Assembly: GCF_910596095.1 (NCBI RefSeq)
Contig: NC_056544.1
Location: 15,733,155-15,797,154, forward strand
DNA from: Thunnus maccoyii
Taxonomy: Eukaryota > Chordata > Actinopteri > Scombriformes > Scombridae
DNA: 64,000 nt
Direction: 5' to 3'
Below are positions 27,101-36,826 of this stretch, piece by piece. The first letter of the stretch is position 1. Each line of letters opens with the position of its first letter. The notes under the pieces are model-generated. The model saw nothing but the letters and a program-made list of their open reading frames with translations. It was not told the DNA's origin and searched no databases. The translations under genes and the position numbers were made by a program.

Positions 27101-30100
27101 CTATTTGAGATGACATAGACCTCTGTAATTACATTTGTTTTTTTCTTTTCCTTAAAGCACCCAGAATTCCAACAGACAAACGTATCTTCACCACCACACA
27201 CTCTCCAAGTTGTGTGTTCCAGGATGTAGATGAGCGGTAAGCCTTAGCGCAAATTATTTTATTGTTGAGCAAGGGATTATTAAATTGTAAGAGTACTGAT
27301 GCTATAACTTGCTAGCTAACAAAGTGATATGTGTTTTGTGTGTATTAGGGCGGTTCCTCTCCTCGGGTACCTCCCCCAGGACCTGATTGGCACCCCAGTC
27401 CTCCTCCACTTGCATCCAAATGACCGACCGATCATGCTGGCCATCCACAGAAAGAGTGAGTTCACGGAATGAAACAGATAAAGGAAGAATTTCCTGTGTC
27501 TGCACAGAAAATCTGTCCCCACAGTGATCTGATTATATTTTCGGGCTTTCTCTGCAGTCCTCCAGTACGCAGGGCAACCATTTGACCACTCGTCCATCCG
27601 GTTCTGCGCACGAAACGGAGAATATATCATTCTCGACACCAGCTGGTCCAGTTTCGTCAATCCTTGGAGCCGCAAAGTCTCCTTTGTTATTGGGAGACAC
27701 AAAGTGCGAATGTGAGTATTACTACTTTGTAATATGTACATTGATTCAGAGTTTATTATAGATCAATATCCCAGTGCTTGAATACATAGTAATGATGTTT
27801 ATCATGTATGTTGCAGAAAGTTTATCTTGACCTGCTGATGTGTTTGTTGTTGTTTTTCAGGGGACCTGTGAATGAAGATGTTTTCGTGGCCCCGTCCTCT
27901 GCTGTGGCCGAGATGAAGAACATTGACTCTGACATCCAGGAGATTACTGAGCAGATCCACAGGCTCCTGCTGCAGGTGAGAGAGGATAAGGAATTAAAGA
28001 AATGATAAGGAATGAATTACAGAAGAAGAGGTAGTTTATTTAAGTTAAACAATAATGAACAGTGATGATAGATAGGTAGATGCAAATGCCAGTATTTACA
28101 GGTGAGGGCTTCAAGAAATGTCTGACTTTTAGAGAAATTAACAAGCAAAACTAAGATGACAAGCAGAGACACAACATGGTGGAAATTGGAAGAACAAACT
28201 TAAGACCTTAACAAGAAAACTAAGAGCAACACTTAGATGCTATATCTTCTCTGCACTGCAACACTATCTATTCATTTCTTCCCTTTCTTTATCTTCGATT
28301 AGCCGATTCATAACAGCGGGTCCAGTGGCTACAATAGTCTGAACAGCAATGACCACATTCTGGGCATGACCTCTTCTAGTGAGAGCCTAAACAATGGCAG
28401 CAGGACCAAGATGCAGCGAGAGGAGGAGGAAGTGAGCGGCAAAACCAGACCTGTGAGTAAACCCAAATACTTACAGTCTGTTAAAATGTGTTCCAGCCCA
28501 GGCGGTCCTGCTTGCGGCAACAGGAAATATTAGGTGGTTATATATTTTATACACAATAACTTTGGCCTGATTCCTGAAAAGCAGGATCCTTCCATTTCAG
28601 CCTTAACGTGAAAAGTATTTATATTTATTAAAATGAATTGAGCCACGTTGAATTTTTTAGAATAAATCATCTTAATAAAACTGCTACCAACTTATTTGAG
28701 ATCAGATACAACAGAATGTCAATGTGTTTAACAAAATTTATTGTATACTGACTTTTAAGTCTTGTCTCTGTTTCACAGCGAACTTTTCAGGAAATCTGTA
28801 AGGGAATACATCTTCAGAAGAGCCAGGAGCAGCAGACAACCAAACCAGACAACAAGAAAGCCAGTAGCAGTAAGTCCAACTGATAAATACCTGCACATCT
28901 GTGTGTGTTTGTGTGAAACAGATGTGGTGAGAAAGAAAATGCGTCTTTTTCAGACTTGTTCTGTTGTTGGGAAAATGTCATATTTGTTGTTAAATTGACG
29001 CCATCCTTTGCTCGTCCGCTAACTCCCGGCCTCTCCTCAGTAGAGTCTGCACAGAAGAGCCCAGCAGTGGTGCGGCCCAAAGACTCGGCAGCTCCTCTCA
29101 ACCTGAAGGAGACCGGGGCGACGGTGGAGGAGAGTAGGGCTTCTTCCCAGGACGAGATGGCATTCAATGATCAAACTGTCTACTCCTACCAGCAGATCAG
29201 CTGTCTGGACAGTGTTATCAGGTACGAATATAAGGATCCACATGATGTCATTGAATGATAACCACATTCCATGCTGTGGTATCAGCATAATATCAATGTA
29301 TTCATATTTTGTGTTTGGCATGTTGGAGTAAGTAGCAAGTGGTTTCACCTCTTGTCTGTTATCCCTGCAGATAATTAATTGATAGAAAAAGAAACTCATC
29401 AGTGTGTTGTTGTGATTCCCATAGGTACTTGGAGAACTGTAATGTTCCCATCACCATGAAGAGGAAGTGCCAATCTTCCAGTAACACTACATCCTCTAAC
29501 TCGGATGAGAAAGGATCCGACAGCATGCAGGTGTCTGAAGGTATGTTTCATCACTTCATTTCCTTCTATTAAAGGGTAACTTAATATCATCTTATCATAC
29601 AAAGCTATGGCCCTCTAAGGCCTTCAAAGTCTTCCCTTTAAACTTCTCTCTCAGACTCAGTTCCACGTCAGTATCTCTTGTTCTCTGTTCTCTTTGGCAG
29701 AACCAGCCTTGTTGAAGGATCATTCTGGTCTCTCCGCTTTGGATGATCAAGACAAAAAGTCCAGTGACACAACCACAGCAGTAGTGGGCAATTCACTGCC
29801 CCTACCTGTACCTAACAAACCAGAAAGTGTGGTGTCCATAACCAGCCAGTGTAGCTACAGTAGCACAATAGTGCACGTAGGGGACAAGAAACCTCAACCA
29901 GAGTCAGGTACAGTGCTGTGAAAAAGTTTTCCTCCAACCTTATTTCCTCTATTGTTGCATATTTGTCACACAAAGGTTTCAGGTCAAAATGTACTATTAT
30001 ACAAAAGGAACCTTAGTAACATACTGTCTCACAGCACAGCACTGTAAATGCAACTGAACACCTTTTGTGTGTACATGCTTTATTCTCTGTGTCTTTTTAT

Positions 30101-33100
30101 GTGTGTGTATACATGTGTGGTGTTTTTCAGTGGATGTTTGGCAACTTGTATCTCAAACACAGAAAAAGTTGACTCTCCCCACAATATAAAATAACTGCAA
30201 TGGTGGTAATAAGAATTTTTTTTTTGTCTGATCTAAATATCCACAATGTGCGATACGTCGGTGGCAGCTCTGGTTCTCATTTCATCAGTTTGTAGAATTT
30301 CTCCATTGCAACAATTATGTGTTAGAGTTGCAATCCGTAACATTCGGCTCGTTCAAACAGTGATGAGGATCATGTTAATAAGCAGTGAAAGTTTTATCAA
30401 CCGGCCAGGTTAAGATCAGTGCGGAAATACAATATTAATTGCAGTCATGATGAATGAGTTGACATTGTCAAACAAACAGACCCAACATTAATACTTTCCA
30501 TAGACGCTATAATACTCATTGTAGCCAGCGAGTGAGCACAACTCCAGCACAAATCAAAAAACCCATGATGGAGTGAACATGTGTTTGGGACATATTAAGT
30601 AAATACTAATTATGCAGTTTTTAACTCTGCAGTTGTCTTGTTATTTGACCACTGGCTTAGAAAGAGGGTTCCCACTTTTATTGTTTTTTAAAGACAAGTC
30701 CATTATACTGTATGCAACAACGCAAGCCACTGTAATGTTTGATCAACATTGCTTTTGTTGTTGTCACTGCAAATGCTTAACAGTTGTACATAAAACTCCA
30801 CTTTTTATTTCTTTGTTGTATGTTAAAACTGTTTCCCCACTGTCATCCGTACAGAGATCATAGAGGACATCTCAGGTGCAGGAGAGACTGCAGAATCCAG
30901 CAAGAACTCTGGAGTTCCTCCTTCTGCTGTTTCACCTCCCAGTCAGGAGAGGGAGTCCTACAAGAAACTGGGGTTGACCAAGCAGGTTTTGGCAGCCCAT
31001 ACACAGAAGGAGGAGCAGGCCTTTCTGTACCGCTTCAAAGAGCTTCGCGGACTCAAAACCCTCAAAGCAAACTGCTCTCAGTACCTGGAGCGCCAGAGAG
31101 AACAGATCACCAGCGATGGTACCACTGCCCACCACACTGACACATCATATCAGAATCCTTTTTACGGATAAGTCTGGTTTATTACAATTTAGGTCTTGTT
31201 TTCATAGTTTTGGCAATCATTTTTATTGGTAACTGTAACATTGCACTCACTAAGTCTGATGGGGCAGGAGACAGGAGATGTCAGATCATTATGCAGGTTT
31301 CAGACAAACCCAAGGTCAGTCAAACTTATTTAGAAGAGAAAGCACAGCAGACAGTTGTATGTCAGTTGTAAACATTTCTGACACTTGTAAACACAGTTTG
31401 ACTGCTTGTGTTTCTGCCCCATTTAACTTTGTTGTAGCAATGTCGCTTTGTTCTTGGATCTCAACAATTACTTTGTTGGACAGTGTTATCATAACCAATA
31501 GAAATGATGCCCAGAAATAAGACAAAAGTTTTTAAATAAACTGGAATTATTCTCATACTCTGTTTATTAACTCATACTCTTACTGGCAAACTCAAACGTT
31601 TTCAACAATAATCACTTTTATCAAATTCCCAAATCACTCACCAAATTCTGTTTTATCTTCTTGGCCCCATAGCTGTACCTGCTGCTCGCTCCGCCAAGCC
31701 GGGTGGACCGAGTGTGGAACCCACCACACGCCGGGGTGTACGGAATAAGAAGACCAAGTCAAAGCGAGCAAAGCAGATCGAGTCCTCAGACAGCACAGCG
31801 TCCCATCACAGACAACAGCAGCTGCGGCCTCCTCTTCGGAACCACGGACTTAACCCGACCTCTTGGTCTCCCTCTGACACCTCACAGTCCACTTTTCCCA
31901 TGGCCTACCCCGCCATGATGCCAGGCTACCCCCTCCAGGTTTACCCTAGAGCCAATTCCATTGATCCCCACACAGATGTGACTCTACAAGGCTTTGTGAA
32001 CAACCAGGGCACCCAGGCCCCTCCCTGCCCGCCACCCATCCATCCTGCTCCTTACACCGCCCCCATGGTCACTCCTATTGTGGCTCTAGTGCTGCCCAAC
32101 TACATGTACCCTCAAATGGCCCCCGGGCCTCCACCACCACAGCCGGTGTACCACGCAGAGACTGGTGGCTTCCCCACCCAAACGCAGCCTTTTTGTCAGG
32201 CTGCCTTTCCAGTCCAGGGTGCCTTCACAGCTGCACCTGCTTTCAGTATTCAGACCCAGTTTAACTCCCAGAATCCCTTTGCTCCTCAAGCAGGCTACAT
32301 GACCCCGTCATTCTACTTCCCTCCATCCTCGGAAACTCCAAAGGCCACCATGGAGGGCCAGTCTCGCTCCTCTACACCACAGTCTGGAGGAGGTGAAGGC
32401 CAGGCGTCCCCTCCGCTGTTCCAGTCTCGCTGCAGCTCGCCTCTGAACCTGCTGGAGCTGGAGCTGTCTGTGGACAGGCAGGACATTACTGTGCTCTCCT
32501 CTGGAGGACCAGGGAACAGTACAGCTGAAAGGGAGAAAGGAGCAAGTGGCAACCAGGCCAAAGAGAGGGAGCTGAAACAGGTAACCAAGGAAACAAACCC
32601 CGTCTTCTTTGCTGTCTTCTTTCCTTTTCTTTCTCTTTCCTTTTCCACCCCAAGTCTCCCAATGCCTGTGACTGATAGCCGTATTCTTCACTCTGTAACC
32701 TTCTTACGGTAAATTGTCAGGATTTTATGTCAATGCCTCGCTGAACTTAATCATTGTGGGGTGTTTGAACTCCTGTAGGTAGGCTGTGGCATGTTCCCCC
32801 GAGACATTCATTCATATGTCGCTCAGCCTTTTGGGATTTAATGCCATCGTCACAGTTATTCCTCCAGATTATTCACATTATTAAAAGTGCAGCAGTTTCT
32901 TACTATTGTAATGCTATGCCATGTGTAAAGTCAAGTCAGTCTAGACTCCTCACAATGAAATGTGGCCCAGGGTGTTAACACATGATGTTATTATCCCTTA
33001 CACCCTTTAGCCATCTCTCAGTCTCCTTTGTACACCTGGACCCTTGTATTACGAGGGCACGCCCTGTGTCTGTGAGCGTTTGTCTTGGGATAAAGTGTGC

Positions 33101-36100
33101 TCTAGGCTGAGGGCTTGCAGCAAAGAGGTAGGCGAATCATCTGAAAACCTCCACACTTCTCCAATCCCATTACTCCCGCAATTCCATATGTCAATTACAA
33201 CTGTAACAGTTTTTCTTTTTTCCTTTTCATGACTTACAATTGATTGATCTTACACTGTTCTTGTCTACCCAGTAAAACATTTTGCCAGGACTGACATTGA
33301 TTTTATGAACGCATGAGACTGAGAAACTTTAAAAAGACATAATCTGACCAGGAAAACAAATGATGGATTGAGTTACTGAAAAATGTTATTGTACACCTCA
33401 AAACATACATACTCATGCATGTAAGACCTCTAAGCCTTGAACAATACCACTAATATTAGCAGTAGAACTGAGTTGTAGCATCAAAAGAAAAACGTGGGAA
33501 CATGTTATCGTTTTATCTTAGTTGTATTCTACTGATAAGTGCAGCAAACGTCTATCTTCTGTTACACATGAATGCAGTGAATGTTGTTTCCCAAACTGTT
33601 AAATTTACTACACAAGATTCAATTTATATATGTAAAGATTTCCCTCCTTGAAAGGGATCAGTGTACGCAGGATAAAAACTCTCTGGTAACTTTGCTCAGC
33701 CTCACTGTGTAGGCAACATGGCCAATGATACTGCACTGGCCTCTATTACAAAGATGCAGCAGTAGTACAGTATGTTGATGTCAGGCTTCTCTTTAATGGT
33801 ATCACTGATGTCTCTCTTGCAGACGAGCTCTCGTGGTGACGCTAACAGCGATGCAAACTCCTTGTCCAGCGACATGTTGGACATCATCCTGCATGAGGAC
33901 TCCTGTTCAGGCACCGGCTCAGCCACCTCGGGGTCCATGGGCTCTCGGTCTAATGGCTGTGGAATGTCAGCCAGCGGGACATCTAACAGCGGGACATCAA
34001 AGAGCAGGACGTCCGCCAGCGGAACCTCAGCTAGTGGGACCTCAGCTAGTGGGACCTCCGGTAGTGGAACAGGTCTGGACTAAACTTTCAACATTTTATG
34101 GATAGTATGAGATAAAGTGAACTTCATACATTCTCAAGAATAAATGAGCAATAAAAACTGAATAAAAGTTCACAAATCTACCAGTTCAAACACAGATAAC
34201 ATTTTCTGAAGTATGTAGTTCAATCAGTGTTATATGGTTCAGCACTTGTTGTAAAGCCTGCATTTATATTGATTAATGCTGAGGTTTTGCATTATCTTAC
34301 AGGAAGCAACAACAGTAGTCAATACTTTGGCAGCGTGGACTCGTCCCAGAACAGCCAGAAGGTCAAAAGTCACTCAAGCGGCAGTGACGGGAACCCCATG
34401 GAGATGGAGCAGAGCGACCACTTCATCAAGTATGTACCATAGGACCCGATGTGACTGCTCATTGCCAACACAGATGACAAGGTCATGATGACCTATCAGG
34501 AGCACAAAGGCGTAGCCAGTGAGGAGTAGGATAGTCGCCCTGTGGACACTATCGTTCGATCAGATTAATATTTTATCAGCCTTCCGATTGTTATGGAAGT
34601 GTAAGGGTAAGCCTGCGTCCAGGCAGACTGTCCTCTGTTACTCATGAATAGACAGGTTGTCACTTCATCTGTGATACAGCAGCTCATTTGTGGACATTTA
34701 GAAATAACTTTACTTAGTGGGGGACTATAAAAAAGATTTTTTACAGGTAAACTTACCTCGCATTTCCTCAATTTTTTTAGAGTGTGCTGCCTCTTGACAG
34801 ACAACTGAAATTTCTTGGCAGCCAGCACGACACACAGAGGTCCAACTACACCAAAAAGTTCCACACTGAAACCTTTAAACAGCTTCATAATTTTCTGGGC
34901 AAAATCATCCATAAGTTATTAAAATCTAGAGCCCTGACCATGTCGTAGGACAAAAGAGCTTTACAATATACAACCCAAAATATAAGTTGAAGACAAATAG
35001 TGAAGGAGAGCGCCGTGCATCCAGTGTGTACTTCTGCAGTTTATAGGATTAAAAAAAAAAAAGCGACTAGTTAGGATGCAGTTCTTAAGCGTAACATGGG
35101 CCAGTTGATTCCTAATTCAAGGACAGGAGTTCTCCTTCAAACAGGAGTCTAACATTCAATTGCTGTTTTTAGCAACTGTGCTGCTGGAGGCTGATGTATT
35201 GACCAGAACAGTTCAATTTTCATGCTTGCAAATGTGTTGTTGATACATGTTATTCTGCATTCTGTGCTGGAAGGGATGTGCCCCTCTTGGGATTTATTGC
35301 ACAACAACTGATCCTCAACTCAACTCATCCTCTACAGTACTGTTGTCAGTTTTCTGCCCCCTGGCTGTGCACACGTATCTCAAAGTGGCGTCTTTAGGCT
35401 GCAGAAATGTAATGATAGTGCTTATTTTTGTTCAGACTCGTAGTTCTTACTGTTTTGCAATTGCTCTTTTCAGGCAGAACCACTAAAATTAGTGATGAGC
35501 CCCATTTATTCAAAACATCTTAACTACTAATTCATAAAACTACTTTTTACTGCCTGTCCTGTGTGAACAACCAAAAAGGGTCTGTGGCTCCACAGCTTGT
35601 TTTTGTTTTGTTAAACTTGTTTTGTATTGTCTCACTTGTGCATGAGAGACAGCACTCAAGATTTTCTATTGTGGTCAACTTCTCTAAATCGAAACAAGAG
35701 TCAGTTTGCATTTAAGCTTGACGTAGCAGTGACAATTAACCAATTCAACCACTAGATGGCAGATAGACACTAACAGTTAGTAGATGAGAGGAGACAAACA
35801 CTGAATGGGACAATCAATAGATGACTGTAGATTTTTGCTGGCATTGTAGAAAGTTTTTTTTTAAAAGTACCGTAAGACATTGCAAACGCTAGAAAATAAC
35901 GACAAAAATCAACCAGATGTGACTGTTGGCTAGTTGCATTAGTATATTGAGTTTGTCTATGTTTGCTTGCGTCTGCAGTGACATCCAGAGAGTGCTCAGA
36001 CAGGACAGAGAGAAGCTGCGGCTGATGCAGAAGGGCCAGCCACGCTTCACAGAGGAACAGAAGAAGGAGTTGATTGAAGTCCACCCCTGGATTAAGAAGG

Positions 36101-36826
36101 GAGGTCTGCCCAAGGCGATAGACGTCAAGGTAGGAAGGAAAATCAATGAGTTTATCGAACAATCACATGGTGTAGATTTGAAATGGATTATGTGCAGCAG
36201 GAAAGATACTGATGTTCAATTTGAATGTCACCTGCTTTTCTTTGAGATACTGAAAATGTGATTTTTAGTTGTTTTAAAGCTCAATTAAATGTTTAGGAAA
36301 GAGGCCTCCCATGTTTTTATGATTGACGTTTTTCCTTTATGATAGATTTGTCACATTATTAGTTGATATCAAACTGTAAAGATATTTAAAGATGTTGTCT
36401 TTCATGGAAAAAGTCATACTAAGAAATAATAGATTTTTGTTTATATGTGGGTTGAGTCAAGTCTGTTATGTGAAGTATATTTAGGGGATTTTTTTGTCTT
36501 GGTCATGAGATATTTCTTAAAAGAACATCAAAAGTTGTGAAAGTTGTACACCCAACCTATGCGTCTTTGTTTCCTTTACACGCTTATCTCTCCTCCTCTC
36601 ACTTTAATGCCTGATTTGTGGTTTCCAGGTGTGCTCTTGCTGTGACAGTACATCAGAGGCAGCGGAGGCGGCGGCGGCAGTGGCTGTGGCAGCAGAGGAC
36701 CAGCCGGACCTGGACATCGGTGACACAGACACAGGGGAGATCAGCTGCCAGAGGAGGTCCGGAGAGGAGCCCTCAGACGGTGTTGTCATCTCCTGCCAGG
36801 GCCCTTCTCCCGGCTCCAGCTCTTAG
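14759..36826 (+). CDS. per2: Period circadian protein 2 (PER2), 22 coding exons
   Basis: This gene encodes the PER clock repressor, which pairs with CRY and is tuned by CK1. The coding exons I placed, all with AG/GT borders and matching phases, are: 14759-15177, 23521-23613, 23836-23990, 24560-24681, 24820-25021, 25941-25992, 26607-26749, 27158-27236, 27349-27455, 27558-27711, 27861-27975, 28303-28452, 28779-28869, 29041-29221, 29425-29540, 29701-29907, 30855-31118, 31673-32580, 33823-34072, 34303-34429, 35979-36129 and 36629-36826. They sum to 4284 nt, or 1427 residues, a normal PER2 length. Order of parts: Ser-rich N-terminus, helical region about 172-222, PAS-A from 264, PAS-B to about 510, beta-TrCP-type degron about 552-559, CK1-binding and FASP region 690-781, a basic [11 protein letters not shown] signal near 904, a Pro-rich middle, and a C-terminal CRY-binding domain. 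The hes6 neighbour supports PER2 over PER1 or PER3. The odd exon is 34303-34429, described separately. Confidence 0.95.
15178..19430 (+). other. per2: per2 intron 2, 5' half
   Basis: No exon seen. It includes a CAGTGGTTCCCCAACC sequence at 16818-16833, like a hAT-type terminal repeat, and a long pyrimidine-rich stretch at about 17980-18330 with T runs. Confidence 0.6.
19432..22280. repeat. per2: Three diverged copies of one segment in per2 intron 2
   Basis: About 20701-21150 and 21839-22280 are diverged direct copies sharing CCAGCTGTTGCATTCTTTGG, TAAAGGTGTTTTCTATT and CATAGTAACCT in the same order and spacing. A third, partial copy at 19432-19590 keeps the right part (TATAGTAAC, GATGAGTCAGTGTCT, AAGCTTGTAGGCTAATA). 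The centre-to-centre distance of the two full copies is about 1.14 kb. Confidence 0.7.
19876..20055. mobile_element. Foldback (inverted-repeat) element
   Basis: GGATGGCAAAGTCATG at 19876-19891 through GCCTCTGATTGGCT (about 19919) is repeated inverted at about 20007-20051 (AGCCAATCAGAGGC ... CATGACTTTGCCATCC). The arms are about 44 bp with a few mismatches and the spacer is about 90 bp. No coding capacity. It interrupts the third copy region of the intron 2 repeat. Confidence 0.75.
22741..22766. repeat. (AT)n microsatellite
   Basis: A perfect AT dinucleotide run of 26 bp in per2 intron 2. Confidence 0.9.
23521..24681 (+). CDS. per2: per2 coding exons 2-4, Ser-rich and helical region before PAS-A
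   Basis: Three exons, 23521-23613, 23836-23990 and 24560-24681, connect in phases 2, 2, 1 and 0. They encode a Ser/Pro-rich stretch, then a helical region containing [16 protein letters not shown] and the [15 protein letters not shown] segment that is strongly conserved in PER proteins, then [17 protein letters not shown] just before PAS-A. The intron borders are clean and the exons join without a stop. Confidence 0.9.
24820..27711 (+). CDS. per2: per2 PAS-A and PAS-B exons
   Basis: Six exons, 24820-25021, 25941-25992, 26607-26749, 27158-27236, 27349-27455 and 27558-27711, encode the tandem PAS domains. PAS-A begins [20 protein letters not shown] and includes the [11 protein letters not shown] helix. 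PAS-B includes [37 protein letters not shown] and the final strand around [18 protein letters not shown]. These domains mediate PER homo- and heterodimer contacts. No break or unusual insertion was seen. Confidence 0.93.
28303..28452 (+). CDS. per2: per2 exon with beta-TrCP-type degron
   Basis: This phase 0-0 exon encodes 50 residues, 548-597. It contains [13 protein letters not shown], which corresponds to the SSGYGS phosphodegron recognised by beta-TrCP in mammalian PER2, followed by a Ser-rich stretch ([12 protein letters not shown]) and an acidic cluster. CK1 phosphorylation of this degron drives PER2 turnover in mammals; conservation of the core suggests the same here. Confidence 0.85.
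29041..29907 (+). CDS. per2: per2 CK1-binding and FASP exons
   Basis: Exons 29041-29221, 29425-29540 and 29701-29907. The first ends with the conserved PER segment [13 protein letters not shown], part of the casein kinase 1 binding region. The third carries [20 protein letters not shown], in which serines 769, 772, 775, 778 and 781 keep the every-third-residue FASP spacing whose first serine is mutated in human familial advanced sleep phase. The donor of the third exon abuts a transposon end at 29909 (see element at 29911). Confidence 0.9.
29911..30044. mobile_element. Mariner-like miniature element abutting a per2 splice donor
   Basis: A 134-bp element with 10-bp perfect terminal inverted repeats (CAGTGCTGTG at 29911-29920 and its complement at 30035-30044) is flanked by TA on both sides (29909-29910 and 30045-30046), as for Tc1/mariner insertions. 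It has no coding capacity. The left TA supplies the T of the GT donor and the A after it, and the element supplies the following CAG, so the donor reads G-TA-CAG. The family start CAGTGCTGTGAAAAAG is common in fish genomes. Confidence 0.8.
30855..31118 (+). CDS. per2: per2 exon with conserved [17 protein letters not shown] block
   Basis: This phase 1-1 exon encodes about residues 796-883. It contains [20 protein letters not shown] and then [15 protein letters not shown], matching the [19 protein letters not shown] block of mammalian PER2. The block is conserved across PER paralogues, and its hydrophobic helices have been linked to CK1 docking. Borders are ACAG| at 30854 and GATG|GTACCA at 31118. 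Confidence 0.9.
31673..32580 (+). CDS. per2: per2 large Pro/Ser-rich exon with NLS
   Basis: At 908 bp this is the largest coding exon, residues 884-1186. It starts with a basic nuclear localisation signal ([11 protein letters not shown]), then a PER-typical [12 protein letters not shown] motif, a long Pro/Ala/Gln-rich low-complexity middle, and the conserved [20 protein letters not shown] block near its end. The donor CAG|GTAACC is at 32580/32581; reading past it gives a pyrimidine-rich frame that soon stops and is judged intronic. Confidence 0.92.
33823..34072 (+). CDS. per2: per2 exon with SGTS pentapeptide repeat
   Basis: A phase 0-1 exon, residues 1187-1269. It begins [20 protein letters not shown], equivalent to the LLNLLLNEDLCSASGSAASES region of mammalian PER2, and then runs into a 15-bp minisatellite at 33973-34072 encoding units close to SGTSA. 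The donor, ACAG|GTCTGG, is weak, but the phase to the next exon fits exactly. Reading on past the donor stops after two further codons. Confidence 0.85.
34303..34429 (+). CDS. per2: per2 exon ending at a probable internal (new) splice donor
   Basis: The exon encodes [20 protein letters not shown] onward to SDHFI plus two bases (AA). Ending at the GTATGT donor 34430-34435 gives phase 2, which joins the next exon (35979) in frame as [12 protein letters not shown]. If read further, the frame gives KYVP, a stop at 34440, DPM, a second stop at 34452, and then the plainly PER-like [15 protein letters not shown]. So the ancestral exon was longer. That this donor is used is an inference from phase and from the stops. 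Confidence 0.78.
34430..34500 (+). pseudogene. per2: Decayed former coding tail of a per2 exon
   Basis: The 71 bases directly after the proposed donor still read, in frame, as a PER segment equivalent to VLQDPIWLLMADADSSVMMTYQ of human PER2. They carry TAG at 34440-34442 where Gln is expected and TGA at 34452-34454 where the conserved Trp is expected. The original exon end also seems lost: the later sequence TAGCCAGTGAGG lacks a good donor in the right phase. Four base changes in two places make simple sequencing error unlikely but not excluded. Confidence 0.7.
35979..36826 (+). CDS. per2: per2 last two exons, CRY-binding domain
   Basis: Exons 35979-36129 and 36629-36826. The first encodes [20 protein letters not shown], the conserved [18 protein letters not shown] helices and [12 protein letters not shown]. 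The second begins VCSCCDS, in which C1364 and C1367 keep the C-x2-C pair that shares a zinc with CRY in mammalian PER2, then an Ala-rich run and an acidic tail ending PGSSS at TAG 36824-36826. The tail after the cysteines is not like the mammalian one and is low-complexity. Confidence 0.9.

Noticed and set aside
31278..31525. Open frames on both strands between per2 exons
   Set aside because: Lie in an intron bounded by well-supported exons at 31118 and 31673; no similarity recognised.
32581..32712. Read-through extension of the large per2 exon
   Set aside because: Begins at a consensus donor and is pyrimidine-rich; the next exon at 33823 joins in phase.
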